A DNA stretch of 64,000 bases from JBFGJY01 sp041576975 (GCA_041576975.1 JBFGJY010000002.1:1-64000), one strand, 5' to 3'; shown: positions 15,983-25,293, counted from the first letter of the stretch. A program made the numbers and translations. The notes: generated from the sequence alone by a model not told the origin.

Positions 15983-17298
15983 TGTCATTTAGTGCATGGT
16001 TGTCAGAGCTCAATCGGATTCTACTCGTATTTGTTCCATGCGGTGTATTTGGCATCGTTACTGGGTATTTTCTTCTCTTTTTTGTCATTGGCCTAATCAT
16101 TTATGGGCTATGGACCGCTAGACAACTTGTCACTTTAAAAAGATGGCTAGATGGGGGTGCTATAATTGATGAGGCACCTGAATTTCTAGGTTTAGCGGAT
16201 CAACATGTATCTAGCATTGTTGACTTACAAAAACACAGCCAAACAAAACAAAACGCACTAAAGGAGTTTGTTGAGCAGTTTAATGAGATGATCGCTGCAT
16301 TGCCGGATGCAGTTGTAGTGATGACAGCCTCAGGAGAAATCCTATCTTCTAACCAAGCCGCACAAAATTTATTACAAATTCATCCGACTAGCGATAAAAA
16401 TACACGAATTACTCAATTAGTGCGTAATCCTAAATTTACTAGCTATTTCACTGCTGGGAAATTTGATAAGCCATTGGAAGTACGTGGAGCGGCTGCAAAC
16501 GAACCTGAACTAAACATACGCATTATTTCATTTGGTGAAAACAGGCTGGTTTTGATTGCACAAGATATGACACATGCAGCGCGTATCTATGAGATGCGGC
16601 GCAGCTTTATTTTAAACGCTTCACATGAATTACGCACACCCTTAACAGTTATTTTAGGATATTTAGAAACTTTATCGGAACACCGAGGGCTTCCCGATGA
16701 TTGTAAATCTGCAGTGCAAGCTGCCGACTTACAAGCTCAGCGCATGAAGCAATTAGTTGAAGATTTGTTAACTTTATCTCGCTTAGAGTCTGCTGCGTCT
16801 GTTGCAAGAGAAACTGATGTGGTACCCATCGCATCACTGATAACAGAAGTAGTGAAGGAAGCACAATTCTCAAACTGGTTAGTAAATCATAATGTACAGA
16901 TTCAAATAGAAACCGATGTAATGTTGAAAGGAAAATTACGAGAAATTCACAGTTTGATTTCAAATCTTGTTACCAACGCCATCAAACATACAGAGGTCGG
17001 TACGAACATCAATGTTATTTGGAGGCGTGCCGATGAAAATTCTGCAGAATTGGTAGTTGAAGATGATGGTCAAGGTATCGCACCAGAAGATATTGAAAGG
17101 CTAACTGAAAGGTTTTATCGCGTGGATACTGGGCGTTCACGCGAAAAAGGCGGAACAGGGTTAGGCTTATCTATTGTCAAGCACATTGTTGAACGTCATG
17201 AGGGAAAATTGGACATCGCAAGCCAACTTGGGCAAGGCGCAGTTTTTACCTGTAGTTTTCCTAACAAGCGTTTGGTTCATAATGGAGAAAAATTATAA
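15982..17298 (+). CDS. phoR: Phosphate regulon sensor kinase PhoR
   Basis: This 438-residue histidine kinase has two N-terminal hydrophobic segments (about residues 8-45) and no sizeable periplasmic loop, as in E. coli PhoR. A PAS-type region follows (near 100-190, AALPDAVVVMTASGEIL). HisKA has ASHELRTPLTVILGYLETL with the phosphorylated His near 215. The ATPase domain has N-box NLVTNAIKHT, VEDDGQGI and GGTGLGLSIVKHI. In known systems PhoR senses phosphate through PstSCAB and PhoU, both encoded downstream here. It is translationally coupled to phoB. Confidence 0.96.
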   Translation: MSFSAWLSELNRILLVFVPCGVFGIVTGYFLLFFVIGLIIYGLWTARQLVTLKRWLDGGAIIDEAPEFLGLADQHVSSIVDLQKHSQTKQNALKEFVEQFNEMIAALPDAVVVMTASGEILSSNQAAQNLLQIHPTSDKNTRITQLVRNPKFTSYFTAGKFDKPLEVRGAAANEPELNIRIISFGENRLVLIAQDMTHAARIYEMRRSFILNASHELRTPLTVILGYLETLSEHRGLPDDCKSAVQAADLQAQRMKQLVEDLLTLSRLESAASVARETDVVPIASLITEVVKEAQFSNWLVNHNVQIQIETDVMLKGKLREIHSLISNLVTNAIKHTEVGTNINVIWRRADENSAELVVEDDGQGIAPEDIERLTERFYRVDTGRSREKGGTGLGLSIVKHIVERHEGKLDIASQLGQGAVFTCSFPNKRLVHNGEKL

Positions 17299-17315
17299 TA
17301 ATCAATGAGTTAAAG

Positions 17316-17332
17316 TGTCACAAAACTGTAAT
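17316..17332 (+). promoter_or_regulatory. Pho-box-like site for pstS
   Basis: TGTCAC (17316-17321) and TGTAAT (17327-17332) are 11 bases apart, separated by AAAAC, about 85-100 bases before the pstS ATG. The first half matches the E. coli consensus best of the three sites in this window. TATGCTTGTATCAC just downstream could hold the -10 element. Confidence 0.75.
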
Positions 17333-17416
17333 AATTTACCCATATGCTTGTATCACGTGAATATCATATTAACTCTTTAAATGCCCATACAAACTTTTAT
17401 AAAGGAGTTGTTGTTA

Positions 17417-18415
17417 ATGAATAATTTAATTAAGAAGTGCAACACAGTTTTTGTTGCATCGCTGTTAATGTTTGCCATGACGGTATCGGCAGAAGTTAAA
17501 GTTGATGCGAATCTTGGTGAATATACAGCAACCAGCGGTGTATCTGGAAATTTATCCAGTGTTGGTTCTGACACGCTGGCGAATTTGATGACTCTTTGGG
17601 CTGAGGAATACAAGCGGTTCTATCCAAATGTAAATATTCAGATTCAAGCAGCCGGTTCGTCTACGGCTCCACCTGCACTTACAGAGGGCACCTCAAATAT
17701 CGGTCCAATGAGCCGCAAGATGAAAGATAATGAACTTGCAGCTTTTGAGAAAAAGTTTGGTTATAAACCCACTGCTATTCCTGTTGCGATCGATGCCTTG
17801 GCAGTCTATGTGCACAAAGATAATCCTATTCAAGGCATGTCTATTGCACAAGTGGACGCAGTGTTCTCCAACACCCGCAAATGTGGCGGTAGTGCTGATA
17901 TGGTTACCTGGGGCGATCTCGGTTTAACAGGTGATTGGGGCAAACGTGATATCCAATTGTTTGGTCGTAACTCTGTTTCTGGAACCTATGGTTATTTTAA
18001 AAAGAAGGCGCTTTGTAAAGGCGACTATAAATCTACCGTAAACGAACAACCGGGTTCGGCATCGGTTGTGCAATCTGTATCTAGTTCGTTAAATGGTATC
18101 GGCTACTCCGGAGTTGGCTATAAAACTTCTGGTGTTAAAGCAGTACCGCTGTCAAAAACTCCCGATACAGATAAGATTGCAGCAACATCTGAAAACGCAA
18201 TCTCAGGCGCTTACCCGCTTGCGCGTTTTTTATATGTCTATGTAAACAAGGCGCCTAACAAGCCTTTATCGCCACTTGAGAGTGAATTCATCAAGATGGT
18301 GTTATCTATACAAGGCCAACAAGTAGTCGTTAAAGATGGCTACATTCCTCTACCATCAAAAGTAGCTGATAAAGCCTTGGCTTCAGTTGAGATTAATAAT
18401 ACCGTAATGAAATGA
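17417..18415 (+). CDS. pstS: Phosphate ABC transporter substrate-binding protein PstS
   Basis: PstS is the periplasmic phosphate receptor. I chose ATG 17417 because AAAGGAG (17401-17407) sits 9 bases before it and a clean signal peptide then starts at MNNLIKK and is cleaved after TVSA; this gives 332 residues. Binding-site segments are visible: SVGSDTLANLMTLW near the N-terminus, AAGSSTAPPALTEG, and GRNSVSGTYGYFKKKAL. It belongs to the longer PstS group of the PBP-like superfamily. A strong terminator separates it from pstC, so pstS can be made in excess over the permease. Confidence 0.95.
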   Translation: MNNLIKKCNTVFVASLLMFAMTVSAEVKVDANLGEYTATSGVSGNLSSVGSDTLANLMTLWAEEYKRFYPNVNIQIQAAGSSTAPPALTEGTSNIGPMSRKMKDNELAAFEKKFGYKPTAIPVAIDALAVYVHKDNPIQGMSIAQVDAVFSNTRKCGGSADMVTWGDLGLTGDWGKRDIQLFGRNSVSGTYGYFKKKALCKGDYKSTVNEQPGSASVVQSVSSSLNGIGYSGVGYKTSGVKAVPLSKTPDTDKIAATSENAISGAYPLARFLYVYVNKAPNKPLSPLESEFIKMVLSIQGQQVVVKDGYIPLPSKVADKALASVEINNTVMK

Positions 18416-18500
18416 AGGCTAGCTCTGCAAAGTAAACACTAACATTACAATAAAAAAACACAATGTAGGTTAGGTTATAGGGCTGCAGCCTACAAGGATT

Positions 18501-18532
18501 AAAAAGGCCCTGTATAATAGGGCCTTTTTTTT
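18501..18532 (+). terminator. Intrinsic terminator between pstS and pstC
   Basis: AAAAAGGCCC (18501-18510) and GGGCCTTTTT (18520-18529) form a 10-bp stem with a 9-base loop and a run of eight Ts. Partial read-through would set the known excess of PstS over the membrane subunits. A smaller hairpin (GTAGG...CCTAC, about 18466-18494) lies just before it. Confidence 0.85.
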
Positions 18533-18586
18533 CAAGTATACTTAGTTGCTCCTGTATTCAACAACAGAATAATTTTAGAAATAAAA

Positions 18587-20860
18587 ATGTCGGAAGAAAC
18601 AGGTACCTCTCAATTCGCTCCACAGTCGCTAATATTTAACCAGGCGCTTTGGCGTAGGCGTTCAATAAAAGATTTTCTAGCTCGTTATTTAGTCGGTGTA
18701 GGCGGCATTGCCGTAATCGGTTCGATAGTTCTGATATTTGTATTTTTATTTATGGTGGTGTTCCCTTTGTTTAAAGGGGCAAAGTTACATGAACTTACGA
18801 GTTATCCTTTAATCAATACTGCTGCTGATGAAACATTGTTGTATTCGATTGAAGAGCAGGCAGAAATCGCCATGCGATTGAGTAGTAACGGTGTTATGAA
18901 TTTTTTTTACGTGGATACGGGGCAGTTAATCGAAAGCAACGATCTCTTGGCGAAAAGTAACGCTAATGTAAGTAGTTGGGCGTACGTCAATAAAGACAAA
19001 AATATTATTGGTTTAGGCTTGGATAACGGAAATGTATTAATTTTCACCCATAAATATAGACTGGTTTACGAAAAAGAGCGACGAATAATTGTTCCAAGAG
19101 TAGTCTACCCTTACGGCGAAAATTCTATCGATCTTCAAATTGGTGATCAGAAAATTTCAAACTTTGCGGTCGGAGAAAATGAAAATGGTCTAACATTTTT
19201 TACATACACCGAAAGTGGACCCAGGTTAATTAACTTAGAAAAACAATCTTCATTTTTAGACGAAGACGAAGTGTCACTTGAGTTGACCAGCCAAGTGTTT
19301 TTGCCGTACACGCAAAAGCCCATTAAGTCATTAATTTCGCCTGAACGCGAATGGTTATACTTGCTGAATAAAGAGGGTGTAATTTCTTTTTTTGATATAC
19401 GTTCTAAAGAAAATCCAACCCATATCGAAGACGTATCCATTTTAGATGATGGAAATCTTCCCACATCATTTGAATTTTTAGTGGGTGGTATATCGTTATT
19501 ATTGGCCGATGACCATGGCAATATACACCAGTTGTTTCCAGTTTCAGGAGGTGGTGAACGACATTTAATAGCGATAAGAAATTTTAAAGGTAGCGGTTCT
19601 AAAATCTCTAGTATTACTAATGAACATTTACGCAAAGGGTTTCTTGCGACTGATGAGAATGGGAATATTTCTATCTTTCACACTACTGCATCAAGACACC
19701 TCATTACAAAAAACATTACTGAAAGTCCGATTACAAATCTTGGTATTGCTCCAAGGAGTGACAAACTGGTTGCAGAAGATGTAGCGGGTCAATTACACGT
19801 TTGGGAACTTGATAGCGAACACCCGGAAGTTTCATGGAGCTCACTTTGGGGTAAGGTTTGGTATGAAAGTTATCCAGAACCCGATTACATTTGGCAGTCC
19901 TCCTCTGCATCTAATGATTTTGAGCCAAAGTTTAGCCTTACCCCTCTAACTTTTGGCACCTTCAAGGCTGCATTTTATGCCATGCTGTTTGCGATGCCTT
20001 TAGCGATCTGTGGAGCAATTTTTACGGCGTACTTTATGGCACCAAAAATGCGAGGCATTGTAAAACCTTCAATTGAAGTCATGGCCGCATTGCCGACTGT
20101 GATATTGGGATTTTTAGCAGGTCTGTGGTTAGCGCCTTATGTTGAAATTAATCTTCCTGGAGTCTTTACAACATTATTGTTAGTACCTTTGGGTGTGTTT
20201 TTAGCAAGTTATATTTGGTGGAAATTACCAGAAACTTTAACCAATAAAGTTACAGATGGCTGGCAAGCAGCTTTACTAATTCCTATAGTAATATTTTTTG
20301 GTTGGCTGAGTTTGTCTCTTAGCCCGTGGTTAGAACAAGTATTGTTTGACGGCAATGTTCGACTCTGGTTAACAGACACTATGGGCATTGGTTATGATCA
20401 GCGCAATGCATTAATTATCGGTTTAACAATGGGATTTGCCGTAATCCCGATAATATTTTCTATTTCCGAAGATGCAGTGTTTAGTGTACCTAAACACCTA
20501 ACTTCTGGATCATTAGCATTAGGTGCGACTCCATGGCAAACCTTAGTACGAGTAGTGTTGCCCTCCGCAAGTCCAGGAATATTCTCGGCCACAATGATTG
20601 GCCTAGGACGCGCTGTGGGTGAAACCATGATTGTGTTAATGGCCACCGGTAATACAGCGGTGATGGATTTCAGTATTTTTGAAGGCATGCGTACTTTATC
20701 AGCCAATGTCGCAGTGGAACTGCCAGAATCTGAAGTAAATAGCACGCACTTTAGAGTGCTGTTTTTAGCGTCACTAGTATTATTTATATTTACCTTTTTC
20801 TTTAACACTATCGCAGAAGTTGTTAGACAGAGACTGCGTGAAAAATATGGCTCACTTTAA
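18587..20860 (+). CDS. pstC: Phosphate ABC transporter permease PstC, long form
   Basis: This is one of the two permease subunits of the phosphate importer. At 757 residues it is more than twice the 319 residues of E. coli PstC. A first membrane helix (about 40-65) is followed by a large soluble region (about 70-430) with WD/beta-propeller-like strands, such as TYTESGPRLINLEK, DDHGNIHQLFP and ENGNISIFHT. The C-terminal 320 residues form the BPD-type permease core with GSLALGATPWQTLVRVVLP (coupling helix) and GLGRAVGETMIVLMATGN. Long PstC forms occur in other gammaproteobacteria; the job of the periplasmic domain is not known to me. Confidence 0.93.
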   Translation: MSEETGTSQFAPQSLIFNQALWRRRSIKDFLARYLVGVGGIAVIGSIVLIFVFLFMVVFPLFKGAKLHELTSYPLINTAADETLLYSIEEQAEIAMRLSSNGVMNFFYVDTGQLIESNDLLAKSNANVSSWAYVNKDKNIIGLGLDNGNVLIFTHKYRLVYEKERRIIVPRVVYPYGENSIDLQIGDQKISNFAVGENENGLTFFTYTESGPRLINLEKQSSFLDEDEVSLELTSQVFLPYTQKPIKSLISPEREWLYLLNKEGVISFFDIRSKENPTHIEDVSILDDGNLPTSFEFLVGGISLLLADDHGNIHQLFPVSGGGERHLIAIRNFKGSGSKISSITNEHLRKGFLATDENGNISIFHTTASRHLITKNITESPITNLGIAPRSDKLVAEDVAGQLHVWELDSEHPEVSWSSLWGKVWYESYPEPDYIWQSSSASNDFEPKFSLTPLTFGTFKAAFYAMLFAMPLAICGAIFTAYFMAPKMRGIVKPSIEVMAALPTVILGFLAGLWLAPYVEINLPGVFTTLLLVPLGVFLASYIWWKLPETLTNKVTDGWQAALLIPIVIFFGWLSLSLSPWLEQVLFDGNVRLWLTDTMGIGYDQRNALIIGLTMGFAVIPIIFSISEDAVFSVPKHLTSGSLALGATPWQTLVRVVLPSASPGIFSATMIGLGRAVGETMIVLMATGNTAVMDFSIFEGMRTLSANVAVELPESEVNSTHFRVLFLASLVLFIFTFFFNTIAEVVRQRLREKYGSL

Positions 20861-20877
20861 ATTTACAAGAGCACGTT

Positions 20878-22557
20878 GTGTCAACAAACAAAAAAAATCA
20901 TAAAGACCCCTTTCGCAAATCAGGTACACCGTGGATTTGGTTAAATGCTGGTGCAGTAACCATAAGTGTAATTATGGTTGTAGGCTTGTTGGCGCTTATT
21001 GCGGCCCGAGGTTTAGGACACTTCTGGCCTAAAACCGTTTATGAAATTGAATATTTGAATAATAACGAAAAGGTACAAATTATTGGCGAACGTGTGGAGA
21101 CCGAGAAAGTACTTAAACAAAGAATTCTTGAGTCTGGGGTTAAAGTAGAAAGTGATAATGACATCATTGAGCGTAGCCTGATAAAAGTAGGCAATCGAGA
21201 TGCGCTCGGTGTCGACTTTATGTTAACGGTTGCACCTAATGAATTGTATGTAGATAAACCAAAAGATGTGCTAGTACTAGAGCGAACACAATGGGGAAAT
21301 TTTTATGGATTTTTACAACAAGTAAAAAGCAACGGCGAAGTATTAAATTTAGACGAGTTAGTCATGTGGCAGGAACTGGATACAAGGCTTGGGAGAGTTG
21401 CTGAATTAAGAGAGAGAATAGAACATATAGAAAAAGTAGAAATTGGTCGTATTAATTACCAAATTGAGAAGTTACGATTAAAGAAGCGTGGATTGGAATT
21501 AGATGGAGTTACGGAGAATGAAAAATTTCAAGAAATCGAAGATAAACGTGCTGAGTTTAGTTCGGCGTATGAAGAATTAAAGAGTGAGTTAAATATACTT
21601 TATCAAGAGATATCAAGAGATAGTATCACTGCCATGATTATGAATGGCAGAGAGGTAGAAATTAAGCTTGCAAATGTTGTAAAAGCGTATCGACCCAATG
21701 CAATGAGTTTGGGTGAAAAAATAGTTTTTTATATTAAAACCTTTTGGGGTTTTATCACGGATGATCCTAGAGAAGCGAATACTGAAGGTGGAATTTTTCC
21801 AGCAATATTTGGAACGGTATTAACGGTAATGTTGATGTCCGTAGTGGTAATGCCATTTGGTGTTATAGCAGCCATATACCTGAGCGAATATGCAAAGCAA
21901 GGATTCTTTACTCGTCTTGTCAGAATATCTGTAAATAATCTCGCTGGCGTACCATCAATTGTTTACGGAGTATTTGGCCTTGGGTTTTTTGTATATGTAG
22001 TTGGCGGCACGATTGATGAATTATTTTATCCTGAAGCACTACCAGCCCCTACATTTGGATCGGGTGGGTTACTGTGGGCATCATTGACCTTAGCGCTATT
22101 AACGGTGCCAGTTGTTATTGTTGCCACTGAAGAAGGTTTATCTCGTATTCCACGTTCAATACGTGAAGGGTCGCTGGCCTTAGGTGCAACTAAGGCCGAG
22201 ACTTTGTGGCGAACAATTTTGCCGATGACGAGTCCTGCAATCATGACCGGACTAATTCTTGCAATTGCACGTGCAGCGGGTGAAGTTGCGCCATTGATGT
22301 TAGTTGGTGTTGTAAAGCTCGCGCCATCTTTACCGCTTGACAGCAACGCGCCATTTATTCATCTGGAACGTAAATTTATGCATTTAGGATTCCATATTTA
22401 TGATGTAGGTTTTCAAAGCCCTAATGTGGAAGCCGCGCGTCCGTTAGTGTATGCAACAGCACTTATATTAGTAATCGTAATCGTTATTTTAAATTTAGCC
22501 GCTATCTATACTAGAAATCACTTAAGAGAAAAATATAAAGATCTTGAACAAAACTAG
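20878..22557 (+). CDS. pstA: Phosphate ABC transporter permease PstA, long form
   Basis: This is the second permease subunit, 559 residues against 296 in E. coli. A first helix (about 25-45) precedes a large periplasmic insert (about 50-300) containing a charged coiled coil (REIEHIEKVE-type heptads near 180-245). The permease core has AAIYLSEYAKQGFFTRLVR, GSLALGATKAETLWRTILP and ARAAGEVAPLMLVGVVKL. It begins with GTG 17 bases after pstC and has only a weak ribosome binding site, suggesting coupling to pstC translation. Confidence 0.94.
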   Translation: MSTNKKNHKDPFRKSGTPWIWLNAGAVTISVIMVVGLLALIAARGLGHFWPKTVYEIEYLNNNEKVQIIGERVETEKVLKQRILESGVKVESDNDIIERSLIKVGNRDALGVDFMLTVAPNELYVDKPKDVLVLERTQWGNFYGFLQQVKSNGEVLNLDELVMWQELDTRLGRVAELRERIEHIEKVEIGRINYQIEKLRLKKRGLELDGVTENEKFQEIEDKRAEFSSAYEELKSELNILYQEISRDSITAMIMNGREVEIKLANVVKAYRPNAMSLGEKIVFYIKTFWGFITDDPREANTEGGIFPAIFGTVLTVMLMSVVVMPFGVIAAIYLSEYAKQGFFTRLVRISVNNLAGVPSIVYGVFGLGFFVYVVGGTIDELFYPEALPAPTFGSGGLLWASLTLALLTVPVVIVATEEGLSRIPRSIREGSLALGATKAETLWRTILPMTSPAIMTGLILAIARAAGEVAPLMLVGVVKLAPSLPLDSNAPFIHLERKFMHLGFHIYDVGFQSPNVEAARPLVYATALILVIVIVILNLAAIYTRNHLREKYKDLEQN

Positions 22558-22618
22558 AATACAAACTTCATTGCATGAATTTGTTAATTATGTAAGGCTT
22601 TGTAGGAGCTAAGGAAAA

Positions 22619-23443
22619 ATGACTATGCCCGCGCCGAAAATTTCACAAGATGTGTTGCTTAATCGTGAGACCCAAAATATCGAAAATGAAACCTCTTGTT
22701 TTGAATGCAAAGACTTTGGTTTATATTATGGTACCGCGCAGGCCTTAAAGAATATTAATTTAATGATTCCTGAAAAAAGAGTAACTGCTTTTATTGGCCC
22801 AAGTGGTTGCGGTAAATCTACTTTGTTGCGTTGCATGAATCGCATGAATGATTTAATTGATACGGTGCGTCTAGAAGGCATTATGTATTTACATGGCGAA
22901 GACATTAATGCCAAGTCTGTGAATGTCGCTGAATTACGACGTAAGGTAGGCATGGTATTTCAAAAGCCCAACCCTTTTCCTAAAACAGTTTATGAAAATG
23001 TTGCATACGGATTACGTCTGCAAGGCATAAATAAAAAAAGAGTATTGGATGAGCGCGTGGAATGGGCACTGCATAGTGCAGCGCTGTGGGATGAAGTAAA
23101 AGACCGCTTGCAAGATAATGCACTGGGATTATCTGGAGGGCAACAACAACGACTCGTAATTGCGCGTGCAATTGCGATTCAACCAGAAGTAATTTTATTA
23201 GATGAGCCGGCATCAGCACTTGACCCAATCTCTACATTGAAAATCGAGGAGCTCATCATTCAACTAAAGAAAGACTATACTGTCGTGATTGTCACACATA
23301 ATATGCAGCAAGCTGCGCGTGTTTCTGATTACACTGCTTTTTTGTATTTAGGTGAACTTATAGAATTTGGTACAACCGACCAATTGTTTACCATTCCAAA
23401 ACAGAAGCAAACAGAAGATTATATTACTGGTCGTTATGGTTGA
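22619..23443 (+). CDS. pstB: Phosphate ABC transporter ATPase PstB
   Basis: PstB is the cytoplasmic ATPase that drives PstCA. It has 274 residues. Walker A GPSGCGKST, Q-loop VFQKPNPFPKTVYENV, signature LSGGQQQR, Walker B VILLDEPASALDP and switch VTHNMQQAARVSD are all intact. AAGGA lies before the start; the second ATG, two codons in (22625), is an equal alternative. The first 30 residues are an extension before the ATPase core. It is part of the pstCAB-phoU operon. Confidence 0.97.
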   Translation: MTMPAPKISQDVLLNRETQNIENETSCFECKDFGLYYGTAQALKNINLMIPEKRVTAFIGPSGCGKSTLLRCMNRMNDLIDTVRLEGIMYLHGEDINAKSVNVAELRRKVGMVFQKPNPFPKTVYENVAYGLRLQGINKKRVLDERVEWALHSAALWDEVKDRLQDNALGLSGGQQQRLVIARAIAIQPEVILLDEPASALDPISTLKIEELIIQLKKDYTVVIVTHNMQQAARVSDYTAFLYLGELIEFGTTDQLFTIPKQKQTEDYITGRYG

Positions 23444-23477
23444 TTGTCCGGCTAATAGGAATTAATTGAGGAAGCAA

Positions 23478-24200
23478 ATGGTATACCAAGAAATCGGGCA
23501 TCACATCTCCCATCAATTTGACGAAGATTTAGAATCGCTACGCAGCAAAGTACTCAACATGGGCGGTATGGTGGAAAATCAAGTTGAAAATGCGCTTATA
23601 GCATTAACTCGCTCTGACAGCAGTCTCGCTGAAGAGGTTGCTACCAGTGACTACAAAGTTAACTCCATGGAAGTGGCCATTGATGAAGAATGCACACAAA
23701 TTATTGCGCGCCGCCAACCAGCAGCAAGTGACCTGCGCCTGGTGATCACCATGCTTAAAACGATTACTGATTTAGAAAGAATTGGTGACGAGGCAGAAAA
23801 GATTGGTAGCCATGCAGTGAAGCTTGCTACCGTTGAACGAACACCCACGTATTTCTCAGAAATAAAACATCTTGGGGAGCAGGTTCGTAAAATGCTACAT
23901 GAAAGCTTAGACGCCTTTGCGCGTATGGATGTAAAAAGCGCGATTGAAATTGCAGAGGGTGATAAAGACGTTAATAGTGAATATGATTCAATCGTGCGCC
24001 AACTTATTACGCATATGATGGAGGACCCGCGTGCCATCAAGCGTTCGCTAAGAGTAATGTGGTGCGCGCGCTCATTGGAACGCATTGGAGATCACGCAAA
24101 AAATATTTGTGAATATGTGGTTTTCACCGTTGCTGGTAAAGATGTTCGTCATACAAGTAGTGACAAAATCAAGGACGAACTTATCGATGTAAATAAATAA
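23478..24200 (+). CDS. phoU: Phosphate signalling protein PhoU
   Basis: PhoU links the Pst transporter to PhoR and keeps the regulon off when phosphate is plentiful. The protein is all-helical with two PhoU repeats, each with the acidic motif seen here as DLERIGDEAEKIG and SLERIGDHAKNICEY. I place the start at ATG 23478, 240 residues, because GAGGAAG (23468-23474) is a good ribosome binding site for it; the upstream TTG at 23466 overlaps that site. It follows pstB by 34 bases. Confidence 0.96.
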   Translation: MVYQEIGHHISHQFDEDLESLRSKVLNMGGMVENQVENALIALTRSDSSLAEEVATSDYKVNSMEVAIDEECTQIIARRQPAASDLRLVITMLKTITDLERIGDEAEKIGSHAVKLATVERTPTYFSEIKHLGEQVRKMLHESLDAFARMDVKSAIEIAEGDKDVNSEYDSIVRQLITHMMEDPRAIKRSLRVMWCARSLERIGDHAKNICEYVVFTVAGKDVRHTSSDKIKDELIDVNK

Positions 24201-24481
24201 CATGCTTGGGCATATCTTAAATATCATATGTAAATCAATAAGTTAGTTTGTTCCAAGATTGTAAATTTTAAAAGATTTTACAACTCCACATCTTTTTTTG
24301 CGGGTCAAAATACATTATTGTCAATCCGTGTGACGACGGTGTCTTATCACCATTACATTATGTAATAAAAAATTCACAGGCATCGCCTTGTTAAGCTTGG
24401 TGCTGTAGTAAAAGCAAAAAAGTGTCAGCTAAAGCAATAACTAAAAGATAATTTTATTAACATCGAGAAACAAGTTTAAAA
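24201..24481. other. Gap after phoU
   Basis: This 281-base AT-rich gap holds an inverted repeat TTGTAAA (24259-24265) / TTTACAA (24277-24283), followed by CTCCACATC and a run of Ts at about 24291-24298. It could be a weak terminator for the pst operon. Nothing else was recognised. Confidence 0.35.
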
Positions 24482-24850
24482 ATGCGTAAACTATTTGTAG
24501 TTTTATTTACATCAGTATTGATATTTGCTTGCAGTGAAGATGCGGAGGAAATGAGGGAGAAAACCAGTGATGTTGCCGATGAGGCAATGGAGAAAGCAAG
24601 TGAAATGACTGAGGACGCTGCAAAACCTACAACCAAAATGGCGAAAGAAGAGGGCGAAAAAAAAGGCCCTAAACTAGAGCCGTTACCAGATTGGGATTCA
24701 TTACCTCCTATTGAAGAAATGGCCTCCGAAGATAAAGCCGCAGACATCATGGAGAAAGCAAGTGAAGTAGTGAAAGAAGTTGCCGAAGAGGGCGCCACTA
24801 AAGCCGAAGAGATGGTTAGGAAAACCGAAGAAATGATGAAGGAGGAATAA
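24482..24850 (+). CDS. Small Glu/Ala/Lys-rich lipoprotein
   Basis: This 122-residue protein has a lipoprotein signal: MRKLFVVLFTSVLIFAC with Cys at residue 17 as the lipobox cysteine. The mature part is highly charged (Glu, Lys, Ala, Met) with two helical repeats, one on each side of a short Pro-rich linker (LEPLPDWDSLPP), resembling LEA-like or coiled-coil periplasmic proteins. I do not recognise a named family. It is followed by glsB with a 56-base gap and may share a stress-related transcript. Membrane sorting (inner or outer) is uncertain; Ser follows the Cys, which fits the outer membrane. Confidence 0.65.
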   Translation: MRKLFVVLFTSVLIFACSEDAEEMREKTSDVADEAMEKASEMTEDAAKPTTKMAKEEGEKKGPKLEPLPDWDSLPPIEEMASEDKAADIMEKASEVVKEVAEEGATKAEEMVRKTEEMMKEE

Positions 24851-24906
24851 GCAGCGCTTTTTTATAAATATACATATCTTAAAAACAATAAAATTAAGGA
24901 GACATT

Positions 24907-25164
24907 ATGGGTATCTTAACTTGGATTGTGCTTGGAGGAATTGTTGGTGCAATTGCCAAATTGGTTATGCCGGGGGAAGACCCTGGTGGAATCATTGTGA
25001 CCATATTACTAGGAATCGCTGGCGCATTTGTGGGCGGGTATATCAGCACCTTATTGGGATTTGGAACGGTTACAGGCTTCAATATAATTAGCTTAGTAAT
25101 CGCTGTTGGAGGTGCCTTAATACTACTAATTATTTATCGAGTAATTAAAGGTAAAAAAATGTAG
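24907..25164 (+). CDS. GlsB/YeaQ/YmgE-family membrane protein
   Basis: This 85-residue protein has three hydrophobic helices and the family features: MGILTWIVLGGIVGAIAKL, GEDPGG, a Gly-rich middle helix (LLGIAGAFVGGYI), and a basic C-terminus. The family (transglycosylase-associated/GlsB) is linked to general stress in several bacteria; the biochemical role is not settled. TAAGGAG precedes the ATG. A strong terminator follows. Confidence 0.88.
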   Translation: MGILTWIVLGGIVGAIAKLVMPGEDPGGIIVTILLGIAGAFVGGYISTLLGFGTVTGFNIISLVIAVGGALILLIIYRVIKGKKM

Positions 25165-25192
25165 TTTCACCCAAAGTTGTTGAGGTCTAACT

Positions 25193-25225
25193 AAACGCCT
25201 AGATATATTTATCTGGGCGTTTTTG
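25193..25225 (+). terminator. Intrinsic terminator after the GlsB-family gene
   Basis: AAACGCCTAGATA and TATCTGGGCGTTTTT form a stem (25193-25205 with 25210-25224) with one mismatch and a T run. It also separates the convergent gene at 25294 and is nearly symmetric, so it may act in both directions. Confidence 0.8.
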
Positions 25226-25293
25226 TCTATGCAATCATTACTAATATTTGCCTAAATATGGAAAATACATTTCATTAGCAACATAAGATGAGC

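Noticed and set aside
19147..19635. 162-codon open frame antisense to pstC
   Set aside because: No ribosome binding site, no domain, and complete overlap with a confident gene.
23651..24085. 144-codon open frame antisense to phoU
   Set aside because: Ser/Ile-rich shadow of the helical phoU sequence; no independent evidence.
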